23,314 nucleotides of DNA from JBNJEM01 sp051745935. GTDB lineage: Bacteria > Planctomycetota > Planctomycetia > Pirellulales > Pirellulaceae. The DNA lies in contig JBNJEM010000043.1 in the NCBI GenBank assembly GCA_051745935.1, forward strand, positions 1 to 23,314, written 5' to 3'. A program made the translations under genes and the position numbers. The number at the start of each line of letters is the position of its first letter. Position 1 is the first letter of the stretch. The notes below the pieces were generated by a model. That model did not search any database. It saw only the letters and a program-made list of their open reading frames with translations, and had not been told where the DNA came from. Positions 1-7,290 of the stretch are shown piece after piece.

Positions 1-413
1 GCGAGGTTACGGGATCTTGCAACCGCATGGCGGGGCCAGAGCAGGGGTTGGAAACCGGGGAAGGCGGCGCGGAATGCCGTCGCCCCAGCGCGCATCCCTC
101 CATGCCAATCGGTGGCTAGAGGCCAGCAATGGATACCTGATCGCCGATCGGCACTCCGGGATTTCGGTTAAACGCGCTAGCCAGAGTCCGCTGGGCCCCT
201 AAAAGTGGAGGCGTGCGCACGGAAAACCTGGCCCGGACCCGCGAGCCGAGCCTGATTGGAACGAAACGGGCCATTTTCGAGGGTTCCGCCCGCCTACTTG
301 ACGAATACGGCTAACGGGGAGTATTTTCGATATCCTCCGCTGCCAGCGGGGTATCCCCCGTTACTCCCCCCACTGCGTGGGTTAATAATACTGTTCTGTA
401 TTGGATAAACACG
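1..413. other. Leading non-coding stretch
   Basis: No convincing gene is seen here. A 61-codon open frame at 17-202 has no family resemblance and reads like random GC-rich sequence. The stretch contains small palindromes: a GGAAC/GTTCC-bounded hairpin at about 257-286 and the nested hairpin at 312-363 listed separately. It probably serves as the upstream region of the gene at 414. Confidence 0.5.
312..363. repeat. Nested hairpin upstream of gene 414
   Basis: The outer arms TAACGGGG (312-319) and CCCCGTTA (356-363) are perfectly complementary. Inside them CCGCTG (337-342) and CAGCGG (344-349) form a second perfect stem. A third small stem, CCCAC/GTGGG, lies just after it near 369-381. The group ends about 35 bases before the ATG at 414, so a role in promoter or leader control is possible. 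It could also be a degenerate interspersed repeat. No second copy was found in the window. Confidence 0.5.
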
Positions 414-968
414 ATGGCGACATGCTACCAGCCCTTGAACAATGCAGACTGCAACAAGCTGCTATCGGCGTGTGAGGGGCTGAAGATTGCACACGGATGG
501 AGGAGCGTTGACCCATGCGTATTCCTAGAACTAGGACGATTATCGAAGGAACGCCGCGCTAATAGTCCCGCTGGCCAAATCAGTATTATGGTCGAAGCGG
601 ATTGGCGTCTCGAAAGACCGCGGTCACTACAGGTCGGCAGCGGCTTCTCAACTGCTCGTATTGACAAGCAAATCGCAACGCTGGTTGGTATTGCCGTGAA
701 TATTATCCAGCTCGTAGGCAGATTGCCCGAACTCGCGATTGATTTGGAAGACGGGAGAAGGTTTGTTACATTTACCAATTGGACGGCACAGCCTCGCTGG
801 TCAATCGGATTCAAGGATCTGAGTTTGTTCCCACTTGATGCGGACTGGAAAGGGACAGATGTTACTCCCTGGATTCATGTCCGCGCCGGACGAACTGAAA
901 TCGAGTATTGCTATGATGACAGTAAGGCAAGCGTTCGCGATGCCGTCAAGCCGATGGGATTTACATAG
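414..968 (+). CDS. Hypothetical protein, 184 aa
   Basis: I do not recognise this family. The frame is open for 184 codons from an ATG and codes for a plausible soluble globular protein with no signal peptide or clear membrane segment. A hydrophobic stretch near residues 88-105 is flanked by charged residues and looks like a buried helix. The second half alternates hydrophobic and polar residues rich in Trp (for example FTNWTAQPRWSIGF), suggesting a beta-rich fold of the kind found in small immunity or accessory proteins; this is only an impression. The base composition is less GC-rich than the hydrogenase operon, which fits an accessory gene. The next gene follows about 100 bases downstream on the same strand, so the two may be co-transcribed. 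Confidence 0.55.
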   Translation: MATCYQPLNNADCNKLLSACEGLKIAHGWRSVDPCVFLELGRLSKERRANSPAGQISIMVEADWRLERPRSLQVGSGFSTARIDKQIATLVGIAVNIIQLVGRLPELAIDLEDGRRFVTFTNWTAQPRWSIGFKDLSLFPLDADWKGTDVTPWIHVRAGRTEIEYCYDDSKASVRDAVKPMGFT

Positions 969-1070
969 TGGGAGCCGCAGAACAATGCGATGAATCGAAG
1001 TCGCGACATTTGGCGTTTTTGTAATGGTAAATCAACCGCCGCAACTCGGTTATCGCCGCCGTTATCGCCC

Positions 1071-1568
1071 ATGTATTCTGGCACGATCCAGTACGACGTT
1101 GCAATGGAAACGTCACGATTGGCTGCGCATCTGGCGGAGTGTCTACGCGGTGTGCACGCTCGACGTGTCACGGTGGATGGCAATCGTGTGCTCTTTCGCG
1201 GTGGTTTGTTCCGGTTCGTCGACAGGTGGAATGTCCTGGTCCCGTTTGGGGCTGGTGAACTTCACATCGATACGGCCGCCAGAGTTGTGCATTATCGCCT
1301 CAGCTTTGCGCAACTAATGATCACTGTCACGCTGCTCGTAGGATTCTTGGGCTGCCTGATGTTTTTCCTTCCGCTTCCCGAGGGGGCTGGTACGTTCCCT
1401 CCTTCGCTTGTGGCGGCGTTTTGTGCCTTCGCGTGGGTGGCTCTCGTCGGCGGTAATGCCGTCATTGGACTGGCCAGGTTCACAACCTTCTTGCGTCGAT
1501 CAATTGAACGCGTTAACGAAGCATCTGGCGATAACCAGTCGCTGGACCGGAACGGCCGATCCGGTTGA
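1071..1568 (+). CDS. Hypothetical two-TM membrane protein
   Basis: The family is unknown. The frame is open from 990, but the first 27 residues look like non-coding sequence, so I prefer the ATG at 1071 (MYSGTIQYDV...), giving about 165 aa. The N-terminal 80 residues form a small soluble domain with alternating strands (RRVTVDGNRVLFRGG, WNVLVPFGAGELHID). Two hydrophobic segments follow: roughly residues 82-102 (LMITVTLLVGFLGCLMFFL) and 113-135 (SLVAAFCAFAWVALVGGNAVIGL). A basic/polar tail ends the protein. The predicted topology is a cytoplasmic domain plus a two-helix hairpin anchor. No clear ribosome binding site is visible at either start, so the start is uncertain. Confidence 0.5.
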   Translation: MYSGTIQYDVAMETSRLAAHLAECLRGVHARRVTVDGNRVLFRGGLFRFVDRWNVLVPFGAGELHIDTAARVVHYRLSFAQLMITVTLLVGFLGCLMFFLPLPEGAGTFPPSLVAAFCAFAWVALVGGNAVIGLARFTTFLRRSIERVNEASGDNQSLDRNGRSG

Positions 1569-2033
1569 AATCGAGGGGTACGCTGTTTGGCGGCCGGTCA
1601 GCAGCGTCGTTCGTCGCAATCCGAATCCGTTCTCACGCCAAAGTACCTCTGCTACTAAAGTCGCCAACCGTCGGATAAATGCGTTCCCAGACACCCTGAA
1701 ATCCCTCGGGAAGTTATATCATCGTGCAGGACACGGTCATCGACCAGAAGGAAGAATGGATCGATCGTTACGCGCAATGCCCCGGCTATGAATCCGAAGC
1801 CGGTCCGGGCAAAGCCGTCGCGGAGTTTCTTCGCAGCCAGCACGCGGAATTCGAGGCCGATAGCTCGCGAGAGCGGTATCTCCTCACGTTTTGTCCAGGC
1901 GGATTCCTCAAGCGAAAATGACCCGGTCGATTGGCAACGGCCTGGACGTCGTTTGCCGTTCTGAGTGGGGCCACTGCAACTTGGTGTTCGCACCTCCGTT
2001 GCACATATTGAGGAAAGGCTTTTCGAGGTGCAA
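1569..2033. other. Degenerate stretch, possible gene remnant
   Basis: No confident gene. A GTG-started frame at 1724-1921 (+, 65 codons) has a GC-rich third-position bias and a natural-looking sequence (QDTVIDQKEEWIDRYAQC...), so it may be a small gene or the remains of one, but I recognise no family. Frames on the opposite strand overlap it and cannot be excluded by eye. The rest looks non-coding and runs into the palindromic repeat at 2034. Confidence 0.3.
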
Positions 2034-2149
2034 ATGCCACGGGCTTGTCCCGTGGTCCGTTACGTTCCACGCGACCGACGGGCAGGCGTGGTGTGTCTGG
2101 CCGGTTTGTAGCGGCGAGCGTGAACCACCACGGGACAAGCCCGTGGCAT
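2017..2149. repeat. REP-like palindromic repeat pair
   Basis: Two perfect 23-bp inverted copies, at 2034-2056 and 2127-2149, are separated by 70 bp. Each is itself a hairpin with arms CCACGGG and CCCGTGG around a 5-base loop. The left flank (from about 2017, AGGCTTTTCGAGG...) resembles the flank of a diverged copy at 16768-16810, so this is a dispersed family. An imperfect 21-bp direct repeat (2108-2128 and 2178-2198, about 4 mismatches) overlaps the right side. No transposase is present, so these are probably non-autonomous REP/BIME-type elements. Confidence 0.8.
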
Positions 2150-2206
2150 CCATGCGGGCCTTGCGTGTCCAGGTCATGTAGCGGCACCCGTGAACGACTG
2201 CAGACG

Positions 2207-2440
2207 AGCGATGCCGTCCAGATCCTTCGCAATCGGCATGTGAAGGATGATCCCGGACGGCGAGCTTCTATCGAGACCGAGCGGGTGAACGTTCAAGTTT
2301 CTCGCATGATCCATGACCTTCGCAATAATGCTGGTTTGACACAGAAGGAACTTGCTGAACTGGTCGGGACTGCCCAGCCAGTCATTAGCCGTCTGGAAGA
2401 TGCAGACTACGAGGGACATTTTTTGTCCATGCTCGGTCAT
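2207..2440 (+). pseudogene. XRE/HTH antitoxin-like gene fragment
   Basis: The + frame reads SDAVQILRNRHVKDDPGRR, then a helix-turn-helix core AGLTQKELAELVGTAQPVIS followed by RLEDADYEGHFLSML. This is typical of the DNA-binding domain of HigA-like XRE antitoxins, whose usual sequence is GLTQ.ELA..VGT.Q..ISRLE.ADYEGHSLSML. Family resemblance stops at about 2434, where the family normally continues with 20-40 more residues; instead the frame runs into the antisense of the convergent mvhA, whose stop codon is at 2441-2443. No good start codon precedes the conserved N-terminus (the first in-frame ATG is at 2306 and a GTG at 2285), and the palindromic repeat lies just upstream. I read it as a remnant trimmed at both ends, with no toxin partner visible. 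Confidence 0.75.
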
Positions 2441-3913
2441 TTACTCCATGTACTGCGACAATTCCCGCAGCACGCCGCCCTGGGCGTCGCGGACCTTCAC
2501 AATCAAGGGCATTTGGCCGGGAAGGTTGTGCGTGGCGCACCCGAAGCAGGGGTCGTAGGCCCGGAAGGCCATCTCGACCATGTTCAGCAGGCTCTCCTTG
2601 ATCTCGCCGCCCTTGATCAGCCCCTGGGCCGCCTTCTTGACGGACATGCAGATGGGGGCGTTGTTGTTCGTGGTGCCCACGATCAGGTTCGCCTTGGTCA
2701 GCAAGCCACGTTCGTCGGTCCGATAGTGGTGTGTCAGCGTGCCTCGCGGCGCCTCGACGCAGCCAACGCCCTCGGTCGGCGTTTCCGTGGGGAGCACCCG
2801 GTACTCTGTGCTCGTGATCTCGGGATCCGTGGCCAATTCGACCCAACGCTCCGCCGCATGGAGAAGCTCCACCAGCCGCGCCCAATGGGTGGCCAGCGTA
2901 TGGTGGACGGGCTTGCCGCCAAGCGTTTCGTACATTTTCGCGTACTCGGCCTGGGCCAAGGGGGTGGCCATGCCGTCGGCGGCGTTGAGCCGCGAGAGCG
3001 GCGTGCACTTGTAAACGCCGGAGTCCATCCCGTCGACGAAGCCCTTCCAGCCGACGTTCTTCAGGTAGGGGAATTTCAAATAGGACCACGGCTCCACCCG
3101 CTCCGCCACGTGGTCGCGATAGTTGACGGCGTCGTACTTGGCGTGCTCAGAGCCGTCCGGGGCGGTGACGCGGATCTTTCCATCGTAGAAGTTGACGCAA
3201 TTGTTTTCGTCGACCGTGCCCATATTGTACGTCTTGTGGGTGTACGCGTCGCTGGTGATGATCTCGACGAACTTGTACTTGGTGTCTTTGAGCACCACGT
3301 CTTCAAAAACCTTCAGCGAGAACTGGGCGAACTCGATCGCCTCGCGGCCCCGGGCCTCGATCTCCCGACGCTGCTCCTCGTTGATGCCCCGACTCACGCC
3401 GCCGGGCAAGCCCCAGTTGGGATGGACCTTGCGCCCCCCCATCAACTCCAGCATATCGTGCCCGTCACGGCGCATTTTCAGCACCTTCCCCGCCACATCC
3501 ATGCCCACCTTGGCGACGACCCCGAGGATGTTTCGCTCGGCGGGCGGCGCGTCGGGCCCGACCACGAAATCGGGACCGGCCAGGGCGTAGAAATGGGTCG
3601 TGTGGTCGGTGGCATAGAAGATGCTGTAGAACAGCTCCCGAAGCTTCTTGGCCGCCGGCGGTGGCTCGACGTGGAATACGGCATCCAGGGCTTTCGTGGA
3701 CGCCATGTGATGCGCTTCAGGACACACGCCACAGATCCGGTTGGTCAAGTTGGGCATCTCTTCAGCAGGGCGTCCCAAGCAGAACCGCTCGAAGCCCCGA
3801 AGCTCGGGGATCTGCAAATAGGCGTTGGCGACGTTTCCCTGCTCGTCGAGGAAGATGTCGATCTTGCCGTGGCCTTCCAAGCGGGTGATGGGATCTATGG
3901 AAATTCGTTTCAT
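2441..3913 (-). CDS. mvhA: [NiFe] hydrogenase large subunit, MvhA-like (group 3c)
   Basis: This is the catalytic subunit (490 aa) that carries the Ni-Fe active site and splits or forms H2. The N-terminal metal motif is RICGVCPEAHH (Cys61, Cys64) and the C-terminal motif is DPCFGCATH (Cys456, Cys459, His462). All four metal cysteines are present, so the site looks intact. The overall pattern, and its pairing with MvhG, MvhD and Hdr genes, points to the cytoplasmic F420-non-reducing/Hdr-linked type (group 3c) and not to membrane uptake enzymes. A 28-residue tail follows His462 and would be expected to be removed by a maturation protease; no such protease or hyp gene is in the window. It is the last gene of the operon, 45 bases after mvhG, and its stop codon abuts the XRE fragment on the other strand. 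Confidence 0.95.
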   Translation of the reverse strand: MKRISIDPITRLEGHGKIDIFLDEQGNVANAYLQIPELRGFERFCLGRPAEEMPNLTNRICGVCPEAHHMASTKALDAVFHVEPPPAAKKLRELFYSIFYATDHTTHFYALAGPDFVVGPDAPPAERNILGVVAKVGMDVAGKVLKMRRDGHDMLELMGGRKVHPNWGLPGGVSRGINEEQRREIEARGREAIEFAQFSLKVFEDVVLKDTKYKFVEIITSDAYTHKTYNMGTVDENNCVNFYDGKIRVTAPDGSEHAKYDAVNYRDHVAERVEPWSYLKFPYLKNVGWKGFVDGMDSGVYKCTPLSRLNAADGMATPLAQAEYAKMYETLGGKPVHHTLATHWARLVELLHAAERWVELATDPEITSTEYRVLPTETPTEGVGCVEAPRGTLTHHYRTDERGLLTKANLIVGTTNNNAPICMSVKKAAQGLIKGGEIKESLLNMVEMAFRAYDPCFGCATHNLPGQMPLIVKVRDAQGGVLRELSQYME

Positions 3914-3958
3914 GGTCCGATCTCTTCTGGTTACGGAGCGTTGGCCTCGCCTGATTGC

Positions 3959-4981
3959 CTAGCCACTCTTGCCGTCACCCGCGAGCCTCGCGCGACGCAG
4001 CGCACTGTGTGCCAAGCTGAATCGATAGAAGCTGCCGACGGGATCCGGGATGCCTTCCTCAATAATCCTGTCCACCTCATCGGGATCGTTGGAATCGATC
4101 ACCGAAGCCAACGCGCTCATCAGGCGCGCGCCAAAATCGTGTACCTCGTCAGTCGGACCGTAACAGCCGATGCAGGGCGAGTTGACCTCCGGGCATCGGG
4201 CGCCACATCCGGCCCGCGTGGCAATGCCGCAACACAGGATGCCTTGTTCCAACAAGCACGTTTCTGGATCGGGGATCACTTCCCACGTTCGCTTGAACGC
4301 CTTGATCTTCTTCTCCGTGCGGGTTCGCGGACATTCTTCGCAGACGGTCGTATCGACGCCGATGATGGACCCCGGATCGGGGAGCTTGCCCTCGAGTATG
4401 GCGGCGACGGCGTCCCAAATGCGATCGGCCTCGGGCGGGCAGCCGGGCAAGTAGTAGTCGACGGGAACCGTCTGATCGAGCGTCTTGACCGAGTCATAGA
4501 AAATGGGCAGATGCAGAGATCCCTCGGGAACCGGCGTTTCATGCCGGGGGAATACGCCGTCCGGATTCTCGGTCGACGGCGTGTCCTGATAGGCGGTGGC
4601 AAACACCTGCCCACGATCGTTCATGTTGGCCAGTCCCGGAATGCCTCCCTCCTGGGAGCAGGCCCCGAAGGCGACCAGAACCTTCGACTTCCGCCGCAGC
4701 AGGCGAGCCATGTACTCCTGTTCGCTGGTGCGGATTGCTCCATTGAACAAGCAGACGTCGATATTCTGATCGGGCATTTTTTCGACGTCGCGGACTTTGC
4801 CGTCCGTGGCACATGGCCAAAACACGATATCGAAGGCGGCGGCGATATCGAGGATCTTCTCGTTGACCGCCAACACGGCGATTTCACACCCCCCGCAGGA
4901 GGCCGCCCAATAAAGCGCCAGTCTGCCCTTGGTTTGGCTCGGGGCAGCGGTGCCGGTATCCGACGAAACCTGTTCAGTCAT
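3959..4981 (-). CDS. mvhG: [NiFe] hydrogenase small subunit, MvhG-like
   Basis: This 340-aa small subunit passes electrons from the Ni-Fe site to MvhD through iron-sulfur clusters. The N-terminal proximal cluster motif is ASCGGCE (Cys29, Cys32), with further ligands in GACS (Cys108) and PGCPPE (Cys181). The C-terminal half has the additional cysteines expected for medial and distal clusters: CEECP (214, 217), Cys242, Cys250/251, Cys259, Cys263, Cys270 and Cys273. There is no Tat signal peptide, so the enzyme is cytoplasmic, as for group 3 hydrogenases. The ATG overlaps the mvhD stop codon by 4 bases (ATGA), implying translational coupling. Confidence 0.95.
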   Translation of the reverse strand: MTEQVSSDTGTAAPSQTKGRLALYWAASCGGCEIAVLAVNEKILDIAAAFDIVFWPCATDGKVRDVEKMPDQNIDVCLFNGAIRTSEQEYMARLLRRKSKVLVAFGACSQEGGIPGLANMNDRGQVFATAYQDTPSTENPDGVFPRHETPVPEGSLHLPIFYDSVKTLDQTVPVDYYLPGCPPEADRIWDAVAAILEGKLPDPGSIIGVDTTVCEECPRTRTEKKIKAFKRTWEVIPDPETCLLEQGILCCGIATRAGCGARCPEVNSPCIGCYGPTDEVHDFGARLMSALASVIDSNDPDEVDRIIEEGIPDPVGSFYRFSLAHSALRRARLAGDGKSG

Positions 4982-5475
4982 GGCAAGACCTCCATCGCCT
5001 CCTCGTGCTCACGAACCATCTCTTCCAGCGCTTCGGCGAGGCCGTCGGTGTCCTCCCAGTTCGTCGACCAGCCAAGTGGGCCCAAGCCCCTCACCGTTTC
5101 GGTCAGCTCTTTGACCACTCTGGCGAACTTGTCTCCCTCGGACGCCGAGACCCACTCCAAACGGACTCGCTCCCGTTCGATGCCGAATTGGTCCAGGAGT
5201 TTCAAAAGCAACCGATACCGTCGCATGGCCTTGTAATTGCCCTCCTGGTAATGGCAATCGCCCGGGTGGCAGCCGGCGATCAGCACCCCATCGGCGCCCT
5301 CGGCGAGGGCCTTTACCACGAACGTCGGATCCACCCGGCCGGAGCACATCACCCGGATTGAGCTCACGTTCGCGGGATATTGGATCCGGCTGGTACCGGC
5401 CAAGTCCGCGCCCGTGTAAGAGCACCAGCGGCACAGAAACCCAACGATTGTCGGCTCGAATTGCTCATCGGCCAT
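4978..5475 (-). CDS. mvhD: MvhD-like [2Fe-2S] electron-transfer subunit
   Basis: MvhD (FlpD family) is the adaptor that takes electrons from the hydrogenase small subunit and hands them to HdrA. The conserved cysteines are seen as FLCRWCSY (Cys15, Cys18), MCSG (Cys44) and GCHPGDCHY (Cys69, Cys74). I chose the ATG at 5475 (MADEQFEP..., 165 aa) because GGAG lies about 10 bases upstream; the frame is open further, with a GTG at 5493 and an ATG at 5484. It lies between the HdrA C-terminal half and mvhG, the expected position in hdrA-mvhDGA operons. The length is slightly above the usual 130-150 because of an acidic C-terminal tail. Confidence 0.93.
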   Translation of the reverse strand: MADEQFEPTIVGFLCRWCSYTGADLAGTSRIQYPANVSSIRVMCSGRVDPTFVVKALAEGADGVLIAGCHPGDCHYQEGNYKAMRRYRLLLKLLDQFGIERERVRLEWVSASEGDKFARVVKELTETVRGLGPLGWSTNWEDTDGLAEALEEMVREHEEAMEVLP

Positions 5476-5499
5476 CGTAGTCATTCTCCACACGGAAGA

Positions 5500-7290
5500 T
5501 TAGCTGAGGATTCCGTCCAGTTCGGCGTAGATTTGGGCGTCGGCGAAGCTTTTCTGCTGGGCCACCCCGGCGGGACAAGTCGCCACGCACGTGCCGCACC
5601 CCTTGCACAACTCCTCGACCACCACGGACACCTTCTTCTCTTCGTCGAATTCGATGGCCCCGTACGGGCAACTGGCCAGGCACGTCTGGCAGCCGCTGCA
5701 CCGATCAGGATCGATCCACGAGGTAATCGGCTCCAGCGTGATCGACCCCTTGTCCATCAGGGCCAGCGCGCAGGCGGCGGCGGCCGCGCCCTGGGCGACC
5801 GTGTCCGGAATGTCCTTGGGCCCCTGGCAGGCACCGGCCAGGTAAATCCCGTCCGAGGCGGCCTCCACCGGCGCCAGCTTGGGGTGCTTTTCCAGGAAAA
5901 ATTCCCCCTGGGCGCAGCTCAGCGAGAACTTGTGCGCGACCTCGGCGACGTCGGCGTGGGGTTTCAGACCGGCGGACAGGATGACCATGTCCACCGGAAC
6001 TCGCCGCGTGACCCCCAGCAGCGTATCCTCGCCGACCACGATCAGCTTTCCCTCTTCCTCCGGCGACTCGGCTACCTCCGTCACCTCGGCGCACTTGCCA
6101 CGGACAAAGTTGACGCCTTCGTGCAAGAGGCGTTTATAAAACTCCTCGTACCCCTTACCCGGCGTCCGCATGTCGATGTAGAAGTTGTAGACCTCCGCCC
6201 CGGTCTTCTCCAACACCAAGTGAGCGAATTTCAGGGAGTACATGCAGCAGACGCGAGAACAGTATTCCTGGTAGTTCTCGTCCCGGCTGCCCACGCAGTG
6301 AATGATGGCAACGCTCCGAGGGGCCTTCCCTTCGGCCGTCAGCACCTCGCCGCTAGTGGGCCCGCTGGCATGGCTCATCCGCTCGAACTCCAACGCGTTG
6401 ATGACGTTCTTCAGGCGTCCATACCCGTAGCGGGCAATCCGGCTGGCGTCGAACAGCTCGAAACCGGTGGCCACGATGATCGTGCCGACGCCGATCTCCT
6501 CGATGGTGTCTTCCTGGTCGAACATGATCGCATTGGCATCGCAAACCGCCTCGCACGCACCGCAATCACCGGTTTGGAGACGAACACACGTGTTCTTATC
6601 GATTACCGGCTTGTGAGGCACCGCCTGCGCGAACGGCATGAAGATGCTCGGCCGGCCCATCAGACCCTCGTCGAACTCGGACGCAATAGGCCTCGCCGGG
6701 CGCGGCGAAACGGTCGACAAATCGATGCACTCGGTGGGACACACCACCGTACAGGCTCCGCACGCCATGCACACGGGCGATTGCCGGTCGTAGGCCGGCG
6801 CAATCTTCTTCTTGGTACCGCGATTGGCGAAGTTGATCGCCCCGACTCCCATCCGCTCCTCGCACACCCTCGCACATAAGCCGCAGAGAATGCAATCCTC
6901 GTTCTTCTTGGGAAAACGCGTCTCTTCGACTCCCATCTCTTTGGCCATCCGCCGGATCGATTCCACCTCCGGACATCGCGCCAGCAGCAATTCCATGATC
7001 ACTTTTCGGGTCCGCCGTACTCGCTCCGTGTTGGTCCTCACTTCCAGACCTTCTTGAGCCGGGTAGACACAGGACGTCTGAAGCCGCGACCCCCACGAGA
7101 AAACAATCTCCACCAGGCAAAGACGGCAGGCGCCGGAGGGTTTTAGAGCCGGGTGGTGACACAGCGTGGGAATCTCGATGCCCACCTTTCGCGCGGCGTC
7201 GAGGATCGTCGCCCCTTCTTCCACCTCAACGTTCTTGCCGTCAATCGTTAGGCTCACCATGTTCGGACTGATCATTCGCGAACTCCTCAT
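5500..7290 (-). CDS. NuoG/HndD-like N-terminus fused to HdrA C-terminal half
   Basis: This 596-aa protein has two origins. Residues 11-80 are a plant-type [2Fe-2S] domain (Cys44, Cys55, Cys58, Cys74). Residues 90-126 match the next NuoG/HndD segment but have one Cys (LLARCPEV) where the His-Cys3 cluster ligands would be. Residues 133-184 hold two [4Fe-4S] motifs (CILCGLCARVC, CMACGACTVVC). From about 205 (EFDEGLMGRPSIF) the sequence becomes HdrA: CysX7CysX2CysX3Cys (235-250), VGTIIVATGF, HCVGSRDENYQEYCSRVCC (332-349), the flavin-side motif GIYLAGACQGPKDIPDT, and two final ferredoxin motifs (531-541, 562-572). The HdrA N-terminal flavin GxGxxG region is absent here and is encoded at 12595-13899. 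The ATG overlaps the preceding gene by 4 bases; an ATG at 7260 is an alternative. Confidence 0.9.
   Translation of the reverse strand: MRSSRMISPNMVSLTIDGKNVEVEEGATILDAARKVGIEIPTLCHHPALKPSGACRLCLVEIVFSWGSRLQTSCVYPAQEGLEVRTNTERVRRTRKVIMELLLARCPEVESIRRMAKEMGVEETRFPKKNEDCILCGLCARVCEERMGVGAINFANRGTKKKIAPAYDRQSPVCMACGACTVVCPTECIDLSTVSPRPARPIASEFDEGLMGRPSIFMPFAQAVPHKPVIDKNTCVRLQTGDCGACEAVCDANAIMFDQEDTIEEIGVGTIIVATGFELFDASRIARYGYGRLKNVINALEFERMSHASGPTSGEVLTAEGKAPRSVAIIHCVGSRDENYQEYCSRVCCMYSLKFAHLVLEKTGAEVYNFYIDMRTPGKGYEEFYKRLLHEGVNFVRGKCAEVTEVAESPEEEGKLIVVGEDTLLGVTRRVPVDMVILSAGLKPHADVAEVAHKFSLSCAQGEFFLEKHPKLAPVEAASDGIYLAGACQGPKDIPDTVAQGAAAAACALALMDKGSITLEPITSWIDPDRCSGCQTCLASCPYGAIEFDEEKKVSVVVEELCKGCGTCVATCPAGVAQQKSFADAQIYAELDGILS

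Noticed and set aside
1655..1993. - strand frame of 112 codons
   Set aside because: It overlaps the + strand frame at 1724-1921, and neither shows a known family; third-position bias slightly favours the + frame, so no gene is called.
2447..5236. Very long + strand open frame continuing from the XRE fragment
   Set aside because: It runs antisense to mvhA and mvhG, whose - strand products are clear hydrogenase subunits. The open frame is a side effect of GC-rich codon usage; only the 2207-2440 part resembles a real family.
5380..6879. About 500-codon + strand open frame
   Set aside because: Exactly antisense to the NuoG-HdrA fusion gene, with no family resemblance; a shadow of the real gene.
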